Assembly (NCBI GenBank): GCA_029747015.1
Contig: JAKOGI010000579.1
Coordinates: 329,001-393,000 of the forward strand
Direction of reading: 5' to 3'
DNA: 64,000 nt
DNA from: Carnegiea gigantea
Lineage: Eukaryota; Streptophyta; Magnoliopsida; Caryophyllales; Cactaceae
Shown here piece after piece: positions 33,951 to 43,992 of the stretch. Below the pieces are notes generated by a model that was not told the origin of the DNA, ran no database searches, and saw nothing but the letters and a program-made list of their open reading frames with translations. A program made the position numbers and the translations under genes. Positions within the stretch are counted from its first letter, which is position 1; each line of letters starts with the position of its first letter.

Positions 33951-34687
33951 GTAATTACTTAAAGACACATTAATTTGCTTTATATTTATAATCTTAATTT
34001 GAGCATCCAGCTTCAATTCGGATTATAAAACGAATTAACTAACATTATAAATGCAAAACAAATTAACTAAGATTTATTATAAATATATTCTAATAATTTT
34101 CAACTTTGATTTAATTTAAGCATCTAATTTCAACTCAGATTATAAAACAAATTAACTAAGATTATAAATATAAAACAAATTAACTAAGATTCATTACAAA
34201 TATATTCTGAAAATTTCCATCGTCAACTTAATTTAAGCACCTAACTTCAACTTAGATTATAAAACAAATTAACTAAGATTATAAATATAAAACAAATTAA
34301 CTAAGATTCATTATACATATATTCTAACAATTTCCAACTTCGACTTAATTTAAGCATCTAACATCAACTTAGATTATAAAACAAATTAACTAAAATTATA
34401 AATATAAAATAAATTAACTAAGATTATAAATATATTCAAACAATTTCCAACTTCACCTTTATCTAAACATCGAGCTTCAACTTGTTATAAAACAAATTAG
34501 CTAAGATTATAGATATGAAACAAATTGACTAATATTCATTGTAAATATATTCTGACAATTTTCAACTTCAACTTAATTTAAGCACCTGACTTCAACTTAG
34601 ATTATAAAATAAATTAACTAAGTTAACTAAGATTATAAATATAAAACAAATTAACTTGGATTATAAGTTTGCTTTAAATTTCACATG
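33950..34687. repeat. AT-rich tandem satellite, ~117-bp period, about six copies
   Basis: Marker blocks of the type AAGCAYCTAACTTCAAC occur at about 34002, 34120, 34237, 34354, 34467 and 34582, giving steps of 118, 117, 117, 113 and 115. Each unit contains two or more copies of AAACAAATTAACTAAGAT, so there is a shorter internal repeat too. The array stops at the target duplication of Copia 1. Confidence 0.88.
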
Positions 34688-36257
34688 TGTTGATTATATT
34701 TAGTTTTGATGATAACAAATCCAAGTGTAAAAATTTGTCCAAGTAATGTTGCTCCGAACACGATCTCCAAACAGGCCTAACTGGTGTTTGTGATCTTTAT
34801 TGTATTAACTGGTTTGCTACATGTGAGAACAAGTCTTCTAGACAGGTTTTACTTGGTGATTCCATATTAAGTCAAGAACACCATCTCGACAGTTGATTGT
34901 AAAGCGTGTTCCTGAACTCTAGCAATGCAAAGAACAACCCCAGCAAACAAGGTGGCCTTGGTGTTCACAGCAGCTCTACAAATCTCGGACAAGATGACTG
35001 GTTCAAAACAAGAAGTCTTGGGTATATAGGTTTTATTTAATTAGACTCTTGTTAATATGCCAATATTGAAAACATCATTTTAAACACCTCTTGAATCGGT
35101 ATTTGCACTAAAGTACTTCAGAATACCAGTTGCGAACAACCCTGCAAACAGGGTGCCTAGGGTGTTTCTGAACTGCAGTGGCCATACCCGATTATTTTTG
35201 AAAATTCATTTTGGTTGGCCAAGATCTCCAGAATACTTTCTTTGAATTTCAAAATTGCTATTTTTCTGGAGAGGATAGTTCTTGAAAATATTATGGAGAT
35301 TTGCGAAAATAGGTTTGGGAGATTTGCCAAATCAAAAGATTCCTATGACTATATTTTCGGATTTGGTAAAAGCTGAAAATCTCTTTAAACCTCTTCACGG
35401 CTATGGGAAGATAAGGGTTATCTTTTAAGATAACAAAATCCCTTATATTTTGGGATAAATTCATCATTAGCCGTTAGAGAATATATTTTGTTTGCAAAAT
35501 CATTTTCCATACTTAGCTGAGTCTTTGGTTTTTGACCATTGGACCTTGTGTTTACAGCTTTTCTCTCCCGTAGAGAAGCCAAGAAGCAGATAGAAAAAAC
35601 TCAGACTGAAAAAGAGAAGCAACACAGCTTTCTGAAAAATCTGGAAAAAATCAGGAAACTCGGTTTTCACATTAAAATTCTTGAGCTTCATTCTGAAAAG
35701 CAAAACCGTGACAAGCTGTGTTTGATTTGAGTTTTCAAACCATTGGCATAATAGGATCTTCATTGTACCTTACATCTGCTTAGTGAGAAGCACCCCCTGT
35801 AAGGTGTTTGTAACCCTGATCTTGGATCAGAAAAGTGAGTGAGTGTGTCCTAGTCGTGTGGACTTGGACGTGTCTAATCTTGCGAAGGTTGGACGTGGTG
35901 TAACCTGTCTTTGGGAAGAAGGTTACGTGGTTGCAAGTTGTAACAAGGTGTGTTACATTTGTAACGTGTGAAGCCCGTTAGTGAAAGTGGTTAAATCCTA
36001 CACGAGGTAGGTCGTGGTTTTTCACACCTCAGTTGGGCTAGAGGTGTTTTCCACGTAAAAATTGTGTGTGCTTTATTTTCCGCATTTATCTTGGTGATTT
36101 TCGCATCTGCAATATTTGAGAACACCCGTGCAAACAAGCTATCAGGGTGTTTGTCATTTGAGAACAACCTCTGTGAGGGTGTTTGTTATTTACAACGCGA
36201 AAATCAGACACCACAATTCACCCCCCCTCTTGTGGTTGTATACTCACGAACTCAACA
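34688..36257 (+). repeat. Copia 1 5' LTR (1570 bp)
   Basis: It starts TGTTGATTATATTTAG and ends CTCAACA, followed after two bases by the primer site. A possible TATA element (TATATAGG) lies near 35019. It carries many GAACACC/GGTGTTC and AAACAGG words, for example around 35120-35180 and 36118-36195, the latter able to fold as GAACACCC against GGGTGTTTG. Confidence 0.95.
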
Positions 36258-36259
36258 AG

Positions 36260-36271
36260 TGGTATCAGAGC
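36260..36271 (+). other. Copia 1 primer-binding site (tRNA-Met)
   Basis: TGGTATCAGAGC, two bases after the 5' LTR, is an exact match to the common plant initiator tRNA-Met primer site. Confidence 0.95.
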
Positions 36272-36313
36272 AGGTTCTCTTACAAAAGGTTAACACCTTG
36301 AGAGATTCTGAAG

Positions 36314-37924
36314 ATGAGTATCCCACAAGGAATTCTTGAAGGGCAATCCATTACTCGTCCACCCTATTTCAACGGCCAACATTATAGTTGGTGGAAGAAT
36401 AGGATGGAGAACTATATTCAGGCAGAAGATTATGAATTATGGATGCTCATCAAGAACGGGCCCCTTGTTCCCACCAAGGTGCTTGAAGATGGTAAGAAGG
36501 TTCCCAAGGAATCCATAGAGTTTGATGCCGAGGACTACAAGAAAATGGAGAAAAATGCCAAGGCCAAAAAGCTTCTATATTTTGGCCTAGGACCCGATGA
36601 ATACACTCGCATCTCTGAGTGTGAATCAGCCCAAGCTATCTGGAATGCTCTGCAAGTTGCTCATGAAGGTACGAGTCAAGTTAAACAATCTAGAATTGAG
36701 CTACTTATGCGACAATATGAGTTGTTTGATATGGGTGATCATGAAACTGTGATGGACATGTATACACGGTTCACCCACATCACGAACGAGTTAAAATCCC
36801 TGGGAAGATCTTTCACCACTGAAGAGTTGGTGAGGAAAATCCTCAGAATTTTACCTCGCACGTGGGAGGCCAAAGTAACAGCCATCCAAGAGGCTAAAGA
36901 CATGAACCAGATCACCCTCGACGAGTTGATTGGTAATCTCCAGACCTATGAACTCCGAAAGAACTCACAGCAAAGAGAGGAGCAAAAGAAGGATCGTGGG
37001 CTTGCCTTGAAAGCACATGAGGACACTGACTCTGACCTTGAAGATGAAGAAATGGCCCTAATGTCCAGAAAATTCAAGAAATTCTTCAAAAAGGTCAAGG
37101 AAAACAACAAAAGAAAAGACTTCAGCAAGTCCAGAAACACCTCCAAAGAACAGCTCACAGGGTGTTTCAAGTGCGGCAAACCAGATCACTTAGTCAAAAA
37201 TTGCCCTCTGCTTCGAGAAGATCAGACGCCCGAACACCCTCGAAAACAGGTTCGAAAACACCCTGTAAACAATCTGGGCAAGCGATTCTCGAAAGCTATG
37301 CTGGCTGCTTGGGGAGATTCCTCTGAGGATGAAGGAGAATCTGAAGCTGAAGAAGGGGTCGTAGCACTTATGGCACAAAGTGATTCAGATTCAGATGATG
37401 AATTAACAATCAGCCTCTCAGATCGCAAGAACAAGGTACATGGTCTTAACAAAGCTACTTTAGAAGAACTTCTATATAATTTGATAGACACTTGTGCTGA
37501 TCTAAAAAGAGAAGTTCGTGACCTAGAACTTGAAAATGAAATTCTTAAAAATGAAAACCTCGGTTTACATGAGAATATTAACTTGCTCAAAGAAAACCTC
37601 TTTATAAAAGAAGGAGATTATTCTCGAATGGAGGAAAAACTCTTTGAGGTAGAAGGAATGGTTGAGTCCTTGCTCAGGGAGAACAAAGGTTTGCATGCTG
37701 ATATAGAAAAACTGGAAAACGAGCTTACCACAACCAAGCGCTGGAACGAGTCCTCACAAGCCCTTGATTGGTTAAACACTCACCACAGTCGAAACAAAAA
37801 GGGACTTGGGATAAGCCTAAACGAACAGTCTACCCAATTCACAGAAAGTATGTGGGATTACCTGAAAACATTGTTTGCTTTCATTGTGGCAAAACGGGTC
37901 ATTATAGATACACTTGCCCTTTAA
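36314..37924 (+). CDS. Copia 1 Gag
   Basis: The start is the first ATG after the primer site. Residues about 15-45 hold the YFNGQHYSWWKNRMENYI block. The UBN2-type Gag core follows (about 70-215), with AKKLLYFGLGPDEYTRI and ELVRKILRILPRTWEAKV. A CCHC knuckle, CFKCGKPDHLVKNC, starts near residue 284 (37163). Acidic and Ser-rich linkers and a long coiled coil (about 375-480) come next. It forms the cytoplasmic virus-like particle. From about residue 495 (37800) the true frame moves to the next phase, so the last 40 residues here are a frameshift product. Whether that shift is a mutation or programmed is undecided. Confidence 0.88.
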   Translation: MSIPQGILEGQSITRPPYFNGQHYSWWKNRMENYIQAEDYELWMLIKNGPLVPTKVLEDGKKVPKESIEFDAEDYKKMEKNAKAKKLLYFGLGPDEYTRISECESAQAIWNALQVAHEGTSQVKQSRIELLMRQYELFDMGDHETVMDMYTRFTHITNELKSLGRSFTTEELVRKILRILPRTWEAKVTAIQEAKDMNQITLDELIGNLQTYELRKNSQQREEQKKDRGLALKAHEDTDSDLEDEEMALMSRKFKKFFKKVKENNKRKDFSKSRNTSKEQLTGCFKCGKPDHLVKNCPLLREDQTPEHPRKQVRKHPVNNLGKRFSKAMLAAWGDSSEDEGESEAEEGVVALMAQSDSDSDDELTISLSDRKNKVHGLNKATLEELLYNLIDTCADLKREVRDLELENEILKNENLGLHENINLLKENLFIKEGDYSRMEEKLFEVEGMVESLLRENKGLHADIEKLENELTTTKRWNESSQALDWLNTHHSRNKKGLGISLNEQSTQFTESMWDYLKTLFAFIVAKRVIIDTLAL

Positions 37925-38046
37925 GAAAACATGCCAATGAAAAGAATGAAAGGTATGTGAAACAAATCTGGATTAGAAAAGATGAGCTTTACATGTCTAA
38001 AAGAATGGGACCCAAGTGGATCTGGGTTCCCAAAACTAACCCGTGA
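37768..38046 (+). pseudogene. Copia 1 Gag-Pol junction with second zinc knuckle
   Basis: In the phase used by pol, this frame carries KPKRTVYPIHRKYVGLPEN, a second CCHC knuckle (CFHCGKTGHYRYTC, from 37876) and a GPKWIWVPKTNP block that normally links Gag to protease in such elements. It enters out of phase from gag near 37800 and ends at TGA 38044-38046, after which the same frame continues into protease. The TGA and the phase change are two separate breaks in what should be one polyprotein. Confidence 0.8.
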
Positions 38047-40341
38047 TTTGTTTTGCAGGCTGAAGTGAGAGAGAACAACCTTACGAACAACCCCACTAAC
38101 ACCCTTGGAAACAGGCAGTTGTGGTTTGTTGATAGTGGGTGTTCACGGCACATGACTGGTGAAAGATCAAACTTTCTCTCACTTACAGCTCTGAATGGTG
38201 GGAGTGTAGCATTTGGAAACGGCAAGTCTGGGACAATTGTCGGTATAGGTAATATTGGTAAAACTCTCTCCCACTCAATTGATAATGTGCACTTAGTTGA
38301 TGGGTTAAAGCACAATTTGCTAAGTGTGTCCCAACTGTGTGACAAGAACAACCTAGTACTGTTTTCAAAAACACGTTGCTTGGTTGTGAATGACGACACA
38401 GGAGATGTTGTGTTGAGGGGGAAGCGATGTCAAAATGTTTATAAAGTTTGTATTTCCACTCTTCCCCAAAATAATCTGACTTGTTTAAATGCATTAAATG
38501 ATGATATAATGCTATGGCACAAGAGACTAGGTCATGCAAGCTTATCCTTGTTAAACAAACTTGTTTCAAAAGACCTAGTTATTGGACTACCTTCCATCAA
38601 ATTTAATGATGACAAGGTATGTGAAGCTTGTGCAAAAGGCAAACAAGTCAGATCTTCTTTTAAATCGAAAAAATATGTAAGCACTACTCGACCTCTAGAA
38701 TTATTACACATTGATTTGTGTGGTCCCATGAGGGTAACCAGTAGAGGTGGGAAAAAGTATGTGCTTGTTGTAGTGGATGATTACTCTCGATTTACTTGGA
38801 CCTTGTTTTTGGCATCCAAAGATGAAACCTTTGAGAATTTTATTGCCTTTCTCAAAAAGGTTGAAAAGAGAGTAGGACACTCTTTAATTAGCTTGAGATC
38901 TAATCATGGAATTGAGTTTGAAAATGCAAGTTTTATTAACTATTGTAATGAACATGGTGTTGATCATAACTTCTCAACCCCAAGAACGCCCCAACAAAAT
39001 GGGGTGGTTGAGCGCAAAAATCGAACCCTGGAAGACATGACCAGAACAATGCTTATAGCTAGTGGTCTTCCTAGGTATTTCTGGGCAGAAGCATTGAACA
39101 CCTCATGTTACATTATAAATAGATGCATGATCAGACCCATTTTGAGCAAAACTCCTTATGAACTTTTCAAGGGCAGAAAACCCAATATTACGCACCTAAG
39201 GACATTTGGTTGTAGGTGTTTTGTGCATAATAATGGGAAGGATGCCTTAGGAAAATTTGACCCTAGGAGTGATGAGGCAATATTCCTTGGCTATTCTTCT
39301 CACAGCAAGGCATACAAAGTCTTTAACAAAAGAACCTTGTGTGTTGAGGAAAGTGTGCATGTGCTTTTTAATGAATCTAACGTGTTGAGTGAGAATGATG
39401 CACAGGAAGATGAACTTGAATTAGGTCTTGTTCGAAAAGAAGTGTTGCTCCAAGATAAACGAGGTAAGAACACCATGGAGAAAACAACTCCTGAAGGTGT
39501 TCCTCAGAACAGTAGGCAAGGTGAACACCAAACAGGGGAAAACACTGCTGAACCCTGTTCGAAACCGTGTTCTTCAGGAATAGACTTACAACCATGTGCA
39601 GAAACAGGCTCGGGAGATGATCGTAAGCATTATGTTACGACTAGAGTAAAGCATGGGTCTGTGGATCCTCTTACTCAACGACCATGGAAGCACCATAGTT
39701 CGCACCCTCTTGATCAAATCTTATCAGATATTAATACTGGAGTGCAAACTAGATCTAAACTAAAGAATTTTTGTGCTTTCTATGCTTTTCTTTCTAACAT
39801 TGAGCCAAAAAGTGTGAATGAAGCTCTTACAGATTCAGATTGGATCACGGCTATGCAAGAAGAGCTTCATCAATTTGAGAGAAACAAAGTATGGCACCTT
39901 GTACCTAAACCTGCAGAGAGAACAATCATTGGAACCAAGTGGGTGTTCCGAAACAAACTGGATGAGTCAGGAACAGTCACTAGGAACAAGGCACGGCTGG
40001 TTGTACAAGGATACAATCAAGAAGAAGGGATCGACTATGAAGAAACCTTTGCACCAGTTGCTAGAATTGAGGCTATTCGAATCTTAATAGCCTTTGCAGC
40101 TCATATGGAAATCAAGCTATATCAAATGGATGTTAAAAGTGCATTCCTAAACGGATACCTTAAAGAAGAGGTGTATGTCAAACAACCCCCTGGTTTTGAG
40201 AATGGTGATTTTCCAAATCATGTTTTTAAACTTAACAAGGCACTTTATGGTTTAAAACAAACTCCAAGAGCTTGGTATGAACGGTTGTCAAGTTTTTTAC
40301 TTGAAAATGATTTTAGAAGAGGCAAGGTAGACAATACCTAG
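38047..40341 (+). pseudogene. Copia 1 Pol, part 1: protease, integrase, RT N-terminal half
   Basis: The protease has the [11 protein letters not shown] motif (from 38128). The GAG-pre-integrase zinc region, LWHKRLGHA to CEACAKGK, lies at about 38512-38645. The integrase core starts with HIDLCGP (38707). Its second catalytic residue, normally Asp in R-S-D-H-G, is Asn (codon AAT at 38902-38904); the catalytic Glu is present (39010-39012). A linker full of GAACACC/AAACAGG words follows (39460-39610). RT begins with KVWHLVPKP (about 39886) and reaches the [15 protein letters not shown] block before TAG at 40339-40341. There is no ATG at its head, as expected for a Gag-Pol fusion. Confidence 0.9.
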
Positions 40342-41328
40342 TTTCTAAAATCTAAGGGGGAACATTTTTTGATTGTCCAAATATATGTTGATGACATTAT
40401 ATTTGGTGCAACTCATCATGATTTATGCAATGAATTTTCAAATATGATGAGGAGTGAGTTTGAGATGAGCATGATGGGTGAGCTTAATTTTTTCTTAGGC
40501 TTACAAATCAAGCAAACTCCAAACGGCACCATGATCCATCAGCAAAAGTATATCAAGGAGTTACTTAAGCGTTTTGGGATGGAGTCAGCCAAACCCATAG
40601 ACACTCCTATTTCTCCTTCAACCAAGTTGGTTATGGATGATGGGAGTCCCTCAGTTGAGGAGAAACTCTATAGGGGTATGATTGGGTCACTCTTATACCT
40701 AACCGCTAGTAGACCTGATATTGTTTTTAGTGTTGGTTTATGTGCCCGTTTTCAGTCTAACCCTAAGGAAACTCATCTTAAGGCTGTTAAACGGATACTA
40801 AGGTATTTGAAACATACACCCAATTTAGCTTTATGGTATCCTAAAGGTTGCAATTTTGATCTTGTTGGATATGCTGACGCTGACTATGCTGGATTCCTAG
40901 TTGATAGAAAAAGTACCTCAGGTATGGCTCACTTTCTTGGACCTTATTTGGTATCTTGGGCTACCAAGAAGCAACATTCAGTTGCCATGTCCACAGCAGA
41001 AGCTGAATATGTTGCAGCAGCTTCATGTTGTGCTCAACTGTTGTGGATAAGGCAACAGCTTAAGGACTTTTGTGTTGACATTGGATGCATTCCTATTTTT
41101 TGTGATAACACAAGTGCAATTAACATTGCCAAAAATCCATGTCAACATAAAAGAACAAAGCATATTGACATTCGACATCATTTCTTGAGAGATAATGTTG
41201 AAAAGGGTTTAATCTCTATGAATTTTTGCTCAACGGAAAATCAAATTGCTGATATATTCACTAAGGCACTCGCTAGAGATCATTTTGAAAGAAATAGACT
41301 GGAACTAGGGTTGGTGAGAACACCCTGA
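40342..41328 (+). pseudogene. Copia 1 Pol, part 2: RT catalytic box and RNase H
   Basis: This is in the same phase as part 1, separated only by the TAG at 40339. It begins with the catalytic QIYVDDIIFGAT block (about 40378). The ELNFFLGLQIKQ and GSLLYLTASRPDI blocks follow, then RNase H with GYADADYAG, the STAEAEYVA block and the HIDIRHHFLRD end. The final residues FERNRLELGLVRTP are typical of the Copia Pol end. The removed codon is a single nonsense change in a non-conserved loop, so the two halves would otherwise be one protein. Confidence 0.92.
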
Positions 41329-41791
41329 GATACCTGTTTCCAGAACATGAACTGGGTTTGGTAAGATCAACCTTTACACCCTGTTCTCTCCCCCTGTTTG
41401 CAAATTTTATTAATAACGGATGTGATTGCATACACCCGAATTGCGTGCATTTTTTTTTTTGTCTCTTATCTACTTAGTACAGCATAAGGGGATGTACTTG
41501 AGCCGTCTTAACGCCGTTCAGTCGAATCAGATCAGACGGCAAAGAATAGGCATAATACAGAGAACAGGTACGCCCCTTGGTTGCTCGGTGTGTTTTCTTT
41601 CCTTCCCAAGGCATAAGATGTTAATGCTCCTACCCGTTGCAAATTAAGAGATCTTCTCAAAGATTCGGCTGCTCTCTCTCTCTCTCTCTCTTTATATGCC
41701 CTGCTCTCAGTACTATCGTTCATCTCACCCTCAAGCAAAAACCGAACATCCTGCAAACACCTTAAACCCTAATCTCTCTCTTCTAGCAACA
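41329..41791 (+). other. Spacer between pol and env-like ORF in Copia 1
   Basis: The first 80 bases (41315-41406) are dense in CCTGTTT, GAACACC and CCCTGTTC words. A (CT)n tract lies at 41670-41690. It would be the leader of a subgenomic RNA for the third ORF if one is made; no promoter is recognisable. Confidence 0.5.
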
Positions 41792-43638
41792 ATGGCTTCC
41801 AACAACTCTTCTCAATCAAAAGCCCTCGTTCTTGCAGCCTCAATCCCTGCTTTCCCTCGCCCAATTCTTTACAAGCCTATCAAGTTCCTGAATCGCTTGT
41901 CCCTAAAATCGGTGGGAATGGGGATGGATGATATTCCCTTTGAATGTGGAAGGGAATTGGTGTTCCTCGTAGGGGCAATTGCTTGTCCCATTTTAGTTGA
42001 GTCAGAGGGAACAAAGTCGGGGTCTCAAGAACAATTCTTGGAAACCCCTGAAGGGTTTAATTTTGAGCCCTGTTCTTCTGGGTTGTTCTCTGACACCGCG
42101 ACAGAAACAGGGGCTGCCTCTGTCGAAGGTGTGTTTGTGGAGGATCTGCATGTCGACTTCCAAGGGAAGTCGAATGAGTCGTCAGAGGAGAGTCTAGAGA
42201 AGAATTCTCTCCCTGAGGCTGAAATCTCCACTCCAGACTTTCAAACTGGAGAGAAAAGGAAGAGGGTGAAAATCGTGGCTAGGCGTAGCAGAACGCCAAG
42301 AACAAGGCCACAACCAAGGTCTCAACCCTCTCAAACTCCCTCTTCTCCTCAATCCTCTAAGCCCTCTCGAAAATCTGCAAGGCTAGCGTTTCAATCCTCT
42401 CATCGTCCCTCCAAACCCTCTGCTCCTATCATCGAGGAGATTTCTTCTTCTTCTGAAGGGTTCTCGAGTTCTGACTCTGAGAACACCACCTTCAAACAGG
42501 GGACACCGGTGTTTTCCGAGTCCTCTGAAGAACAATCTCCTCCAAAACCAACCAATAAACCTGCTGTGAAGCCCTCTCCTGCCAAAACACCCCTCAAGTG
42601 AAAGCCCAGAACAGCCCCCCTACCAGAAACTACCACCTCTGTTCCTGTCCTTAAACGCCCAAAGCAGTTCACTCCCTCTCCTATGTCTGACAAACATGCG
42701 CAGTTGCTGAAGCGCAATGTCGTCAGGGGGAAGGTAGTAAATGTAAGCTTTTTCGAGGAACAGGGTCTGGGGGTGTTCTTGAACAAGCTTCGAGCCCAAG
42801 GCTGGCTTGAGTTGTTTGCAAACACCCAGCAAGGGTGTTCTGTGCCTGAGTTGGCTGAGTTATATGCCAACTGCTCTGTCACAAATGGGGTGGTGACAAG
42901 TGCTGTCAATGAGTTCCATTTCTCCTTTGATGCAGCCACCCTTGGTGACATTCTGAGCATCCATTCTCGTGGATTTGCTGTGCATGTGAGGGAAGACAAA
43001 ACTACCCTGGAAACAGCCAGGCTCTTAGAGGTGTCCAAACGCCTTAGTCAAAAACAGGGCCTGAGAACACCCCTCTCGGTTAAGAAGGGTGAAATGACCT
43101 CCCTGCACCAACTACTGTTTATGTTCACCATCAAGAACATAATACCGCGAGGTCAAGGGCGAAACTCAGCAGATGCCTTTGATCAATGTCTGGTGGACCT
43201 ACTGGATCGGGAGGAACCAGTAAACCTCCCTGCAATCATGATTCGCCACATAGAGCGAATTGCGAACACCACCCGGGCACATGATCTTGGCTATGGGTTT
43301 CTGTTGACAAGGGTGCTTGAGCACTTTGGGATGGTGCTCACACGAAGAGTGGCGGCCCAAATCATTGATGAGATTGGGATTGACACTCTGCTAGGGTGTG
43401 GCTGTGAGGTTGGCGAAGGCGACCACCTCGACCACCTGTTTCTGGGCAACCTTCCGTCAAGGTTGAGGTTGTTCCTGAGGATAATGCTCGCCTCAAGGAT
43501 GAGCTCTCAGCTGTCAAGGCTGCTCTTGCTGAGGAACGAGCTCTCTCGGCCAAACGCCATGAAGATTTGCTTGCACTTCTCTTCACTCTTGCCCCTAGCA
43601 TCCCTCCTCTGCAATCGAAACCACCCCCTGCTCCCTGA
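41792..43638 (+). pseudogene. Copia 1 envelope-like ORF (Putative plant transposon protein domain)
   Basis: The start at 41792 is preferred over the in-frame ATG at 41696 because its AACAATGGC context is strong. The N-terminal half is Ser/Pro/Glu-rich with basic clusters (KRKRVKIVARRSR). One in-frame TGA (42599-42601) separates it from the second half. That half (42683 onward) has the plant transposon protein domain, about 42755-43370: WLELF, LYANC-V-NGVV, FHFSFDAATLGDIL, LLFMFTIKNIIPRG and YGFLLTRVLEHFG. Near 43410 the phase changes. A coiled-coil tail (EDNARLKDELSAVKAALAEE) then ends at TGA 43636-43638. Such ORFs are called envelope-like in SIRE elements, but I see no clear signal peptide or transmembrane helix. 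Confidence 0.78.
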
Positions 43639-43787
43639 TTCTCTAGGCTGTTCTCTTGTTTCCTCTCATCTCAGTTTTTTGGCATTGTAATGTTTTTAAT
43701 GCAATATCCCTTTATTAATGCTACTTGCACCTTATGCTCTATATTGCTTTTCTTGCATTACTGTTGGTTATGCTTTTTAATGATGCC

Positions 43788-43992
43788 AAAAGGGGGAATA
43801 AGACCATATGGACAGATATGACCTAGCACCTAGAGGATCCCAGATATGACCTAGCACCTAGAGGATCCCAGATATGACCTAGCACCTAGAGGATCCCTAT
43901 CAGCAGATCTCTATCAGCATTAAACGTTGTTAAGCGCGTTTAAATTTTGTCAATATGGTCACTTGGTTTGTCATCATCAAAAAGGGGGAATT
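43788..43992 (+). other. Copia 1 duplicated polypurine tracts
   Basis: AAAAGGGGGAA occurs at about 43788-43798 and again as AAAAAGGGGGAATT just before the 3' LTR (43979-43992). The inner one is preceded by TGATGCC, a context repeated in SIRE-lineage elements. Only the outer one can define the LTR start. Confidence 0.85.
43814..43897 (+). repeat. 28-bp tandem repeat, three perfect copies, between the two polypurine tracts
   Basis: The units at 43814-43841, 43842-43869 and 43870-43897 are identical, each beginning AGATATGACCTAGCACC and ending GGATCCC. Perfect identity suggests very recent expansion or a constraint. Confidence 0.95.

Noticed and set aside
36260..36271. Possible tRNA gene fragments at TGGTATCAGAGC sites here and at 15451, 27691 and 54144
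   Set aside because: These are 12-15-base primer-binding sites in the expected place of each element; no cloverleaf is present.
37989..38569. Two long minus-strand frames over Copia 1 protease
   Set aside because: They are shadows of the well-supported protease-integrase frame.
42400..43038. 212-codon frame on the minus strand
   Set aside because: It is antisense to the env-like ORF of Copia 1; the plus-strand frame has a domain match and this one does not.
43814..43897. CRISPR-like array
   Set aside because: The three 28-bp units are directly adjacent without spacers.
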